Below, in pieces: positions 55,667 to 64,000 of a stretch of 64,000 bases of DNA. The DNA is taken from NCBI RefSeq assembly GCF_013426205.1, contig NC_089423.1, positions 5,704,001 to 5,768,000 of the forward strand, written 5' to 3'. A program made the position numbers and the translations under genes. The first letter of the stretch is position 1; every line of letters begins with the position of its first letter. This DNA comes from Metarhizium brunneum (lineage: Eukaryota > Ascomycota > Sordariomycetes > Hypocreales > Clavicipitaceae). The notes under the pieces were generated by a model. The model saw only the letters and a list, made by a program, of their open reading frames with translations, searched no databases and was not told where the DNA came from.

Positions 55667-56690
55667 GAATACGACATCACGCCATGTACCACGAGCTGTA
55701 CTGATATATATATTATTATCCGAAAAACACGATATGATGAATCTCGCACTTGTTTAGCTTAGAGAGCACGTATCAGAGCCGAACTTGCGTAATGCTGTTG
55801 GGGCAGCGATTTGCAACAGGTTGTGATTTGTCCCAACACCATCTTTTCCTTACTTTTTCAACCTTTTGGGTGATTTATAAGGCCGAAATTTTCGAAACGC
55901 GATGCGGCCGTTTGCCTGTAGCACCAGACTACATCAATCAATCCGTCTCGTCCGTCTCCCTTTTGTGCACGGTAATCGTGTCAGTCGGATTGGTACATAC
56001 ATACTGGGCCATATCCTGCATTACTTAGGGAGGGACTTCAGTTTGGCGGGGATAGAAACACGATGCGCCCACACATCGGTCCATGTTGTCAAGGACGGGC
56101 CGTCACCGTCGCATCTAGAGACATCTGCCGAGCACGCGAGGAGGGGTCTTCTCTGGCCGCGGATAAGCTTCAGGCCTTGAATCTTCAATCATGCACTGAC
56201 TGGAATACACTGTGTTTTGAAACGGGCCTAATTACAGCGTCGGAACCATTCTTTCAGGACTCGCACTCCCCAATTGTATCTTCCGACGTCAACTTGATTA
56301 GCGACGGCAACGACGGAACGGACTCGCAAAGTACCCGCGCTGCCCCGCAGACTGGCGCCCAGCATCCGAAGAGTCAGTCCGGACTCCATACATGTACTGG
56401 AAAAGTCCGTACAGTGCACATGTACATGCTGGCCAATGTAAAAGCCCACCAGACATGTGCACCACAACCACAGGGTTTGTCAGAACAGTCTGTGAACTCT
56501 GTAGGGCAATCCGCGGTGAGAACTTCTCAGGTTGAAGGACGCCGTTGCCGCAATTGTCTTCTTTATTACACGCATCCACCCTCGTCTTCTCTGCTCGGCA
56601 GTCTCACGCAATCTTCTGTTCGAATCCAACACTGCGTAGTCACAATCCCACGCATCGCAACACTCATCCTGAGTGCCACCAACGGTTAAA
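55667..56690. other. 1-kb intergenic region
   Basis: Promoter of the esterase gene. GTTCGAATCC near 56617 resembles a tRNA B box, but no stem or cloverleaf can be formed around it. No gene seen. Confidence 0.5.
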
Positions 56691-57749
56691 ATGTCGAGCA
56701 CCGATGCCAAACACGAGGCTCTGCAGCCAATTCACCCCTCCATGGCAGGCAAACTCGACCCCGTGTTTGAGAAGCTGTACAACGACAACGTCGCCAATAC
56801 CCCCTTGAAGCCAATTGATCTCGCAGTGCTACGGTCCAAGTATTCGGTGCTGTACAGCTACGGTACCGGTCCAGCCCCGGACGTGGGACGCATATACGAT
56901 CGCCAAATTCCCCTCGACGACGGGAGCGGCGCCAACCTCGATATTCGAGTCTACGAACCAGACACCAAGGGCCCGTGGCCTGTTCATATCGACTACCATG
57001 GCGGTGGCTGGGGCCTTGGAGACCTTGACACCGAGGCTCATATCTGCAAGCATATCTGCAAGAAGGCCAACGTCGTTGTCATCGACGTAGCCTACCGGCT
57101 TGTTCCAGAGCACCCCTTCCCTGTCGGTATTACTGACAGCTTCGCCGCCCTCAAGTATATCCACGCCCACGGTGCCCGAGATTTCAACATCATGCCCGAA
57201 AGCATCTCATTAGGAGGTGTCTCAGCAGGAGGTTTTATAGCTCTCGCGCTCGCTCACCTCGCACGAGACAATAAGCCCAATCCCATTCCCCTCAAGCTGG
57301 TGGCTGTGGGAACTCCCGTCATCGACGATCTTTCACAATACTCGTCCGCCGCTGAGTCCCCCTTCCCCTCCATGCAGGAGAATGAAATGGCACCCACGCT
57401 CAACTGGGGCCGTTTGGCTTGGTTTGATAAGCTCAAGTGGTCGTCTCTCCCCGCCGACCCCAAGGAGCATAAGGCTGCACGAGAAAAGGTTGGGTGGTTT
57501 GCCAATCTTCTAGATGCTCCCAATTTCAAGGACCTAGCCAAAACCGTCATCTACACTGCGGGAGCAGATCCATTACGCGATGAAGGGGAGCACTATGCAC
57601 GCAAATTGGTCGAGAATGGTGTTGAGGTCACTCTGAAACGGTTTCCCGGTGTGCCACACCCATTTATGCACATGGACAAGGATCTCTGGCAAGCCAGCCA
57701 GTTTATCGACAAGACGGCCAGAGAAATTCGACTGGCACTTCATGACTGA
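56691..57749 (+). CDS. Alpha/beta-hydrolase-3 (HSL-type) esterase/lipase
   Basis: Serine esterase of the hormone-sensitive-lipase-like family, cytosolic, acting on small acyl esters. Single exon from ATG 56691, 352 aa; the open frame extends six codons upstream but with GTG. The oxyanion-hole motif is YHGGGWGLGD (about 98-107), the nucleophile elbow GGVSAGG (about 168-174), the acid TAGADPLRDEGE (Asp, about 289) and the base GVPHPFMHMD (His, about 320). All triad residues are present, and length and order are typical. Four-codon MSST lead; no signal peptide. Confidence 0.92.
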   Translation: MSSTDAKHEALQPIHPSMAGKLDPVFEKLYNDNVANTPLKPIDLAVLRSKYSVLYSYGTGPAPDVGRIYDRQIPLDDGSGANLDIRVYEPDTKGPWPVHIDYHGGGWGLGDLDTEAHICKHICKKANVVVIDVAYRLVPEHPFPVGITDSFAALKYIHAHGARDFNIMPESISLGGVSAGGFIALALAHLARDNKPNPIPLKLVAVGTPVIDDLSQYSSAAESPFPSMQENEMAPTLNWGRLAWFDKLKWSSLPADPKEHKAAREKVGWFANLLDAPNFKDLAKTVIYTAGADPLRDEGEHYARKLVENGVEVTLKRFPGVPHPFMHMDKDLWQASQFIDKTAREIRLALHD

Positions 57750-60700
57750 GAGAAGGGGACCTGCGCCAATGGCATGGTGGTTGGGGGCGAAAAAACAGAC
57801 ACGGCCATTGGCAGCCGTAATATCTGTTTGACATGAGATCCTTGAGTTGGACCCAGCAACGGCCCAACGGCCTGCAAAGTTTGCTGTAATACGATAGTTT
57901 ATGAGTACTCCGTTTATAACTTTTGGCTTTCGTCACTGGCCATCACAATTTCCATTGTTGTCATCGGCCATAGGTAAAAGGACTTGGCTTGTCGTGCTGC
58001 GTATCGGGAGGCAAAGAGAGATAATTTTCTAAGAGACGAAACCACAATGCACTGTTAGTGCAGCTTCGAGTCCCGACATTGAAGCTAAGAAATCGTCCGA
58101 TCGTTACTAAGGTTCTAGCACTAGTACATACATATGTATGTACTTAAGTATGTACTCCGTAGTTCATTTGGTCTTCGTGGCCCCTCCGAGGGTCCAAGAA
58201 TCGCGCCCCACACGCTACAACAGCCACCCCGCTCCCGTCCTTTCAAGGTCACTACTAGGAAGCTGTCCAGGGTAGCAGGGAGAGGAGATATGTGCATATG
58301 GGTGTTGCGTTCGAAGTTTTCCAGCACAGCTGGGAATTAAGTGGATAAAGCAGGATGAAACCTCGTCAGTAACAAATTAGTGACCGTGAGGGCGTGCTCC
58401 GACTGGCGCCGACGTGTGTCAGAGACGGCCTGGTTAAGAGCCTGGGAAGAAGCAGGGACGAGGATGGAAATGATACGCTTGTTCGTCGCATAACTAGTCC
58501 TCCTATGGAACCGATTAACCAACTAATCGCACACTAGTACGGAGTACTCCATAGCTATGCCCAACGCCCAACCAAAGTCCTAGCTGTGTCTCTGAATTTG
58601 CAGCGCCAAAAAAAAAAAGAACATGGCTAGCAGCGCCTATTGTGCGACTGTTTTGACTGTGTGTTACTCCGTAGATTCGTCGCGCACCCGAAATTCGGCA
58701 TCCTATTCTCACAGAGCGTGCAGTATCGCTGCGAGGGACGCTGCTGCGTTCTCAGTGAAGGTTTCCACACTTGCTGCTTTTGGGAGGCCTTTTGGTTGCG
58801 GATATGATAGCGTAGGATGCCTCGGGGCTTAAAGCTGAATCATTGGGATGTCGTAGATTGTTGCGTGATGCGTTTGCGCCATCCGCCATATGTACTATTG
58901 TACTCCGTATATCTGTTGGCCGATCAAGGCCACTTTATCTCCAACGGAACGCAGACAGGCAAAGCCAAAGGTTGCAGACTAGACGTTCCCGGCACCCCTG
59001 GAGCCGCTGTTGCTCGGACATGGCGTTGGCAGCTTCCAAAGGTTCATATCGATGAGCAGTCGCAAACCACTTTCCCAAGGAGGCAAAAGGGGTTTCCACT
59101 GGCGTAAATCCTTATGCCGAAGAGCGAGAGCATGGCGTCGTCGGCCAAGGCACTGGAGTCCATCTTGGGGGGTTTTCCCGAGAGCCCGGGCCAACCCCTA
59201 GCGACACCATGCTTGCTGCGTGATTTTGATCCTGTCACGATATTAATAAACGAAACAGGTTGGCAAATTACACCATGAATCCTTCAATCAAAGCGGTACA
59301 GAGGACAGGCAAGCTTACTTGCAATACTCGGTACAGTGAAGTTGGTCGCCTGCTCCATGTTTAATGCCTGGATACTTTGGTGATGTGTGCTAGCGCCTCC
59401 ATCGCACCGGGTCAACAGTTGAATCGGCCAACAAACTAACCTACCATCTACTCCGTACTCCGTAACCAAGGACATGATTTGATCCGGTGGCGCTCTGTTG
59501 TCGAGCCACGATGGAGCGTGAACAGTCCATGGCGGCAAGGATGTCTCTCGCTCAAGGCCTGTCCTGGTCGCGCAGCCGCCAACCAGGACGACATCTCGGT
59601 TTAGCCTGGTTGGCAGTGGATGGAAGACTGCAATGTCAGCAGGGAGCATGGATCTTGAGATGAGTTCACTGCTCCGAACATGGAATACATACTCCGTACA
59701 GAGTCTGGTACTCCTGATACAAGGCTGTAGGAACTTCCAAAAGCTGGCTCCAGTCCGATGTTGACGATTGGCCCGTGCATGTGTACTCCGTAACTGCCAC
59801 CAGACCTTCCGTTGGGGAAGTATTGCGTTGGAAAGAGCAAGTCAGCACCAAGCCGGAGGTCATTGCCAGAACGGGATCACCCAGGTCAGTCGGGTCATAC
59901 CGCTGGTCCCCGTAAGCAGTAGTTACTAGAAACCGATAGGAACAAGTCTGGTTGATCGACAATGTCTGGTATCAATTGATGTCACACATGAGCAGCAAGG
60001 TGGCGGCCAAAGCCACGGAATCCTGGTGACTGATGAGCATGCTCCTTCCAAAGCATGCTCGTCAAAACTGCCGTGAGTCTCGAAGTGTTTTTGGAGCTGG
60101 TTGCTCAAGCCCGGACAGACACCAGACGCCAGAAGGAACTCTGCACCTCGGTCTCGTCGTCTCTTCGTCTCTTTCGCCGTTGCGCACCCCCCACTGTCAG
60201 GTTTGCAACGATATACACATTCCACATCTCTCAGCATCGCAGCCTGTGTACACGGGCACATTGAGGGGTCACAGGCTGCTTCTAACTTTGAATAGTCCAC
60301 AGTCCCCCCGACCAGGCCAAAAGAGCTGGGCGAGGACTGAGAGGTAACCCAGTGCTCCTACCCCAAATCGGATTGGTGCCGCCACTATCACCCGCTGCTG
60401 GGATCCCTGCCCCCCTCCTTTATGTAGGTCTTCAGTCTTGGCCTCTTATCCGTCTCACAGCTCTCCGGACTCGTTGTCGCTCCACCCAAATCGACGACGC
60501 GGCTGTCCCCCCATCATCAGATGTCCCACGACGCTAGGTAACATCTGAGATCTCTCTTCTCTGTGTCCCTCATTCAGTGCTAATTGTACATCTCAGACTC
60601 GGTCTTTCCTCATCTAAGCACAGCCTTGGACGAGCTCGCGCGCGTTTACGGATCTCGGATTTCGCTACAAAAGATTAGCCGACAACGTTCCGTTTTTTGG

Positions 60701-60812
60701 CCACACAGAAAATCACTTCCGGCGGCCCGCCGGCATCTCAATTCATTACGACTTCAAGATCTGGCGACCGCTTTCTCGCCGGGCTGTAGCAACCACGAGA
60801 GCATACTCCAAT
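57750..60812. other. 3-kb gene-free region dense in TACTCCGTA motifs
   Basis: Three-prime flank of the esterase and upstream region of the zinc-cluster regulator. Copies of TACTCCGTA or its complement: 57906 (8 of 9), 58153, 58538, 58665, 58901, 59449 and 59456 (overlapping), 59690 and 59784. Palindromes TACATACATATGTATGTA (58125-58142) and TACTTAAGTA (58141-58150) are adjacent. Minus-strand frames at 59284-60300 overlap one another and have no domain. The last 300 nt before 60813 are pyrimidine-rich and probably the regulator's leader. Confidence 0.6.
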
Positions 60813-62795
60813 ATGGGTTCGGAGAGCCGTCCTGTTTGTCATCGTTGCGCGCAGATCAAGCAAGCCTGCGATGGCAGTTTGCCCTGCGCGCGATGCGTCC
60901 GACTCAGCTTGCCATGCCGCCCCCGAAATGCCGCTGGTATCACCACCGATGACACTCATGGCGACGTGCCCAAGGCTAGGATAAGAAGAGTGCAGACGGG
61001 CTGCTTAATGTGCAAGCGCCGCAAGAAGAAGTGCGACGAGACCAAGCCTCGCTGCGGTGACTGCCGGCGTCTCTGTCTCGATTGCGCCTGGCCTCCAGAA
61101 CGACACGGCAAGCCCAAACCCGGGTCTGGGTTCGCAGATGAGGCCGTGAAGGAGGATTCCAACTGCGACGACGGCATCGTCGAGCCTATTCCATCCTCAA
61201 GCATAATAAGCCAGCTACCAGAAGCGGTAATTCGGGACATACCTGTTCGAAAAAGCCCCAGCGCATCGAGTTCAAGCAGCGAAAGACATGGCAGTTTCGA
61301 CAATCAAAGCCAGTACAGCCATGCGAGTCACAACTCACAATTGGGCTACTCCAACTACGCCAACTTCAACCAACCAGTTGAGCAGACTGCGATAATGACG
61401 GTGGCGACGTCATCCATGGCAATGCCATCTTCTTCCACGATGCCCGTCACCTCGGGAATCATTGGAGAACTTACCCCGGATATGCCCCCTCAGAAGCTGT
61501 CATGGGATATGTCGGCATCGCCTCCGGCCTGGCTCGAATCAATCACACCCATCAGCAATGGCAGTCCGACGGCTTCGATAGATTCAGCACCTCCATCGCA
61601 GTCGCTATCGATCTATGTGCCACAACTCATGCCTCAATTGAGTGCGCCTCAGGACAGGGCTCTGCTGAATCACTATTCTACTATTGTGTCTTCAATACTG
61701 TCTCGCCGGGCTTCTACGGAAAACCCGTACAATAGCTATCTGTTACCAATGGCTCAGTCGAATGACCTGGTCCTTCATTGTATTTTGGCGCTTTCTGCAA
61801 ATCATTGGCGGAAGCTTCAACCTGCCATGGGTGATCGCGGTCTTTTGCACAAGAGCAAAGCGACTCAGGCTCTAGCAGGGCTTCTGCCTCATGTCGATAC
61901 AACTAGCGCGGATATCGCACTAGTGAGCAGTTTACTATTGTGCATGACGGAATTGTTTGACGGCACCAGTGAGGGTTGGAAACTCCACCTGAAAGGCGCG
62001 AAGCGCTTATTAATCGCCCTACGGAAACAACAGGGCGATATTCTCACAGGTCATTACAAGTTCCTGCTTCGCCTAGCCAGATTCTTGGATTCTGCTGCCA
62101 CGACATCAACATGCAGGCCTCCTCTCATGGGAACCGAGGCTGCCGAAGCTCATGCCCTTGATACTTGGTCTTCCACTCCTGATGAAGACGACTCTGCAGT
62201 CTACGGCATTCCCAAAGAACTGTTCCATTTAGTAGACCGCATCAACACATTGGCTGAGCTCCGAAGTACCAGGGTAGACCAAGCTTCCGAAACCGCGTTC
62301 CGACGACATGCCAGCGAAATTGAGCATCGGATCAACAATTGGTCTTACGAATACGGCGGCATGTCAAGGGCCGTTTCTACACTTACGCCAGCCACAGAGG
62401 ATGTATTACACGCTACTCTTGCCTTTGAGTACGCCATTCGCCTGCGACTTCACCAGATTGTTGAAGGCTACGAGTTGACCGATCCGAAAGTCGGCAAGTA
62501 TGTTGATGGTATTCTCGAGTGCGTGCAAAAGATTCGCTACGGCAGCCCTCTGGAATCGTGCATTCTCTTCCCTCTGGTTATGGCCGGTGGATCGTGTTGG
62601 AAGCTAGAGCATCGCGTAATAATCCAAGACCGGCTTTTGGTCATGGAACGAACGTGTGGGTTTGGCTACGTCTATAATGCCAGAGACCTGGTAGAACGTG
62701 TCTGGTCGAGGAGAGATCAATCAGAAGGCACAGGGGCAATTGTGAACTGGGCGCGAATCCGATACTACGAGATGCACGGACTAGTGGTTTTCTAG
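60813..62795 (+). CDS. Transcription factor with two consecutive Zn2Cys6 clusters
   Basis: Single exon, 660 aa, nuclear. The first cluster, at residues 9-36 (CHRCAQIKQACDGSLPCARC...LPC), has C-x2-C-x6-C-x6-C-x2-C-x6-C spacing. The second follows at about 64-91 (CLMCKRRKKKCDETKPRCGDC...LDC) with C-x2-C-x6-C-x6-C-x2-C-x6-C and a much more basic KRRKKK patch. A Ser-rich linker (about 130-240) follows, then a fungal-specific regulatory domain resembling the Fungal_trans_2 type. Marks of that domain: LMPQLSAPQDRALLNHYSTI, LVSSLLLCMTELFDGTSEGW and HLKGAKRLL. The second cluster looks like the main DNA binder. Target genes unknown; it is convergent with the FAD monooxygenase. Confidence 0.9.
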   Translation: MGSESRPVCHRCAQIKQACDGSLPCARCVRLSLPCRPRNAAGITTDDTHGDVPKARIRRVQTGCLMCKRRKKKCDETKPRCGDCRRLCLDCAWPPERHGKPKPGSGFADEAVKEDSNCDDGIVEPIPSSSIISQLPEAVIRDIPVRKSPSASSSSSERHGSFDNQSQYSHASHNSQLGYSNYANFNQPVEQTAIMTVATSSMAMPSSSTMPVTSGIIGELTPDMPPQKLSWDMSASPPAWLESITPISNGSPTASIDSAPPSQSLSIYVPQLMPQLSAPQDRALLNHYSTIVSSILSRRASTENPYNSYLLPMAQSNDLVLHCILALSANHWRKLQPAMGDRGLLHKSKATQALAGLLPHVDTTSADIALVSSLLLCMTELFDGTSEGWKLHLKGAKRLLIALRKQQGDILTGHYKFLLRLARFLDSAATTSTCRPPLMGTEAAEAHALDTWSSTPDEDDSAVYGIPKELFHLVDRINTLAELRSTRVDQASETAFRRHASEIEHRINNWSYEYGGMSRAVSTLTPATEDVLHATLAFEYAIRLRLHQIVEGYELTDPKVGKYVDGILECVQKIRYGSPLESCILFPLVMAGGSCWKLEHRVIIQDRLLVMERTCGFGYVYNARDLVERVWSRRDQSEGTGAIVNWARIRYYEMHGLVVF

Positions 62796-62928
62796 GGAGC
62801 ACCCTGAGCACCGTGGAAATGACTCAACATGCCTTGCCGTACCCATTTACGCTATTTGCGATTTATTACAAAATTTGACGATAAAAATATATGGAACGGA
62901 TGGACCGGAAACCCGACGCCAGCCCACA

Positions 62929-64000
62929 CTAGCCGGCTGCTTTGGTCTCCTTAACCAACTCGGCCACATGAGCATGCATATCATAGCCACATACTTCTTC
63001 AATTGTCAACTTGCCGGGCCTGTCATTGGCACTGCTCCAACCAATGCGCTCTGTGAGGTCTAGTCTTGCTCGTCGACTGCTGTCTTGGACTCGAGAAGCG
63101 CGAGGCTTCCGTTCCAGCTCGTATAGACGAAGCTTCTCGGTCACGTCTAAATCGGCATACTTGGGTGCGAAGAGAATCCCAAGAGCTCCAGCGTCTTCTA
63201 TGGCCATACAAGCGCCTTGCGACTGGTCTGGCATCATGGGATGCGCCGCATCGCCCAAGAGGCAGCATTTTCCTTTGACCCAATATGGGTACTGGTCATG
63301 GTCATAGAGTCGCCACATTTTGATGTCCTCGGCATTGCGGAACAAGGTGAGAAGCCTTTCGTCCAGCTCAGGAAAGGTTGCCGCCAGGTTCTCTCCTGTT
63401 GTTGAGATGTCCCACCCATCTTCTTTCAAGTCATTTTTCTCTGCGGGATAGAAGCAGTAGCAGCTGACGACGTCATGGTCAGAACAAGCACTCATGACGA
63501 TCTTGTCAATGCCGTCGCCCCCCCAGAATTCAATGGCACTATTTTCAGCAAACCCGTGCAAGCCGAGCTCCCGAAGCTTGTCGGCATGGATGATGCATCG
63601 GTAGCAGCAGGAAGCCGACGGTGCGATGTGCGGGATAACCCCAAGTTTCTCTCGCATCTGGCTTCGGATCCCATCAGCGCACACAACAAGATCATGTGTA
63701 GCAACCACACCATTCTCGAAGACAATCTTTCCAGCAATAGGGTCCAAATCTACGGCCTTGTGCCAGACCTTGAGCTGGGCAGGGGTTCCTTTGCCGCCTT
63801 CAGTTGTAGCCACGTGCTTCAAGTGTTGGTGAAGATCAATGCGGTGGAAGTTGTTATAATCTGTTCCGAAGCGCTCGCGATAGTCTCCAAGAGGATATGT
63901 CCCAGACACTTGGCCAGTCTTCCAGTCATGTCGAATCAGGCTCTTGAGGATGACGGGTCTGGCTTTGGCGATGTCGACTTGCCATTCTTGTAGGAACCGA
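62929..64000 (-). CDS. FAD-dependent monooxygenase, salicylate-hydroxylase type (5' end cut)
   Basis: Group A flavoprotein aromatic hydroxylase family; the reaction would be NAD(P)H-dependent hydroxylation of an aromatic or related substrate. The frame is open from the right edge (KSLIRHDWKTGQVSGTYPLGD) to the stop at 62929, about 356 codons; the N-terminal GxGxxG FAD motif lies beyond the window. Visible marks: DLVVCADGIRSQMREKLG (the DG motif), KGKCCLLGDAAHPMMPDQSQGA (GD motif for FAD and ribityl contact) and ACMAIEDAGALG. The C-terminus ends with a short helical tail. No intron is needed in the visible part. Convergent with the zinc-cluster regulator, 133 nt between ends. Confidence 0.9.
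   Translation of the reverse strand, partial: RFLQEWQVDIAKARPVILKSLIRHDWKTGQVSGTYPLGDYRERFGTDYNNFHRIDLHQHLKHVATTEGGKGTPAQLKVWHKAVDLDPIAGKIVFENGVVATHDLVVCADGIRSQMREKLGVIPHIAPSASCCYRCIIHADKLRELGLHGFAENSAIEFWGGDGIDKIVMSACSDHDVVSCYCFYPAEKNDLKEDGWDISTTGENLAATFPELDERLLTLFRNAEDIKMWRLYDHDQYPYWVKGKCCLLGDAAHPMMPDQSQGACMAIEDAGALGILFAPKYADLDVTEKLRLYELERKPRASRVQDSSRRARLDLTERIGWSSANDRPGKLTIEEVCGYDMHAHVAELVKETKAAG

Noticed and set aside
56600..56640. tRNA-like B box GTTCGAATCC
   Set aside because: Flanking bases do not pair into a T stem, and no acceptor or anticodon arms can be drawn.
43536..57749. Possible secondary-metabolite gene cluster (transporters, reductase, esterase, later a regulator and monooxygenase)
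   Set aside because: No core enzyme (polyketide synthase, nonribosomal peptide synthetase, terpene cyclase or dimethylallyl transferase) is present, and the genes are separated by long spacers and unrelated membrane proteins.
59284..60300. Three adjacent minus-strand frames (about 100-125 codons each)
   Set aside because: Considered as a split gene, but they overlap in different frames, show no motif and contain several TACTCCGTA motifs that elsewhere are confined to spacers.

Overview
This is nuclear DNA of a filamentous ascomycete. Genes are split by short introns (about 50-140 nt) with GTNNGT donors and CTNAC branch points, and the gene families are those of Pezizomycotina: a GT69 CAP59-type mannosyltransferase, a GT31 enzyme with a PAN tail, Zn2Cys6 factors, CSC1 channels and NACHT/ankyrin remnants. 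The protein sequences feel closest to Sordariomycetes, probably Hypocreales; this is a judgement by eye without a database search. I rebuilt exon structures by hand by matching splice phase to conserved family motifs. There are 19 protein-coding genes that look intact (2 of them cut by the window edges), 2 clear pseudogenes, one terminal-inverted-repeat element and several long gene-free stretches.

Layout. 0-5.5 kb: housekeeping genes (eIF2B alpha, a NECAP-type coat adaptor, a possibly myristoylated unknown protein, a PflX-like radical SAM protein). 5.5-19.5 kb: large gene-free spacers around a CSC1/TMEM63-type channel and a kelch membrane protein. 19.5-27.6 kb: an accessory, partly AT-rich island with a secreted repeat protein built from four 4-cysteine modules and an acidic repeat tail, an acyltransferase-3 membrane enzyme, and a 0.93-kb element with about 250-bp inverted ends that carry transition-type (RIP-like) differences. 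27.6-30 kb: a class I methyltransferase and an AIFM2/AMID-like oxidoreductase.

30.9-43 kb is rich in surface and glycan functions: two single-pass cysteine-rich surface proteins, a GH27 alpha-galactosidase with a 10-nt microexon, a GT69 mannosyltransferase divergent from one of the surface proteins, a broken ankyrin gene and a GT31/PAN glycosyltransferase. 43.5-57.8 kb holds transporters and small-molecule enzymes: a Dal5-like MFS permease, an NmrA-type reductase, a decayed NADP-dependent dehydrogenase, an ArsB/NhaD-type transporter, a seven-helix membrane protein with a GC-AG intron, and an HSL-type esterase. 57.8-60.8 kb is gene-free and unusually dense in the motif TACTCCGTA. The window ends with a transcription factor carrying two consecutive Zn2Cys6 clusters, convergent with a salicylate-hydroxylase-type FAD monooxygenase that runs off the edge.

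No biosynthetic cluster, CRISPR array, rRNA or convincing tRNA was found. The items most worth follow-up are the four-module cysteine/acidic-repeat secreted protein beside the AT-rich island, the inverted-repeat element, the microexon before the catalytic Asp of GH27, the double zinc cluster, and the recurrent intergenic palindrome TACGGAGTA.
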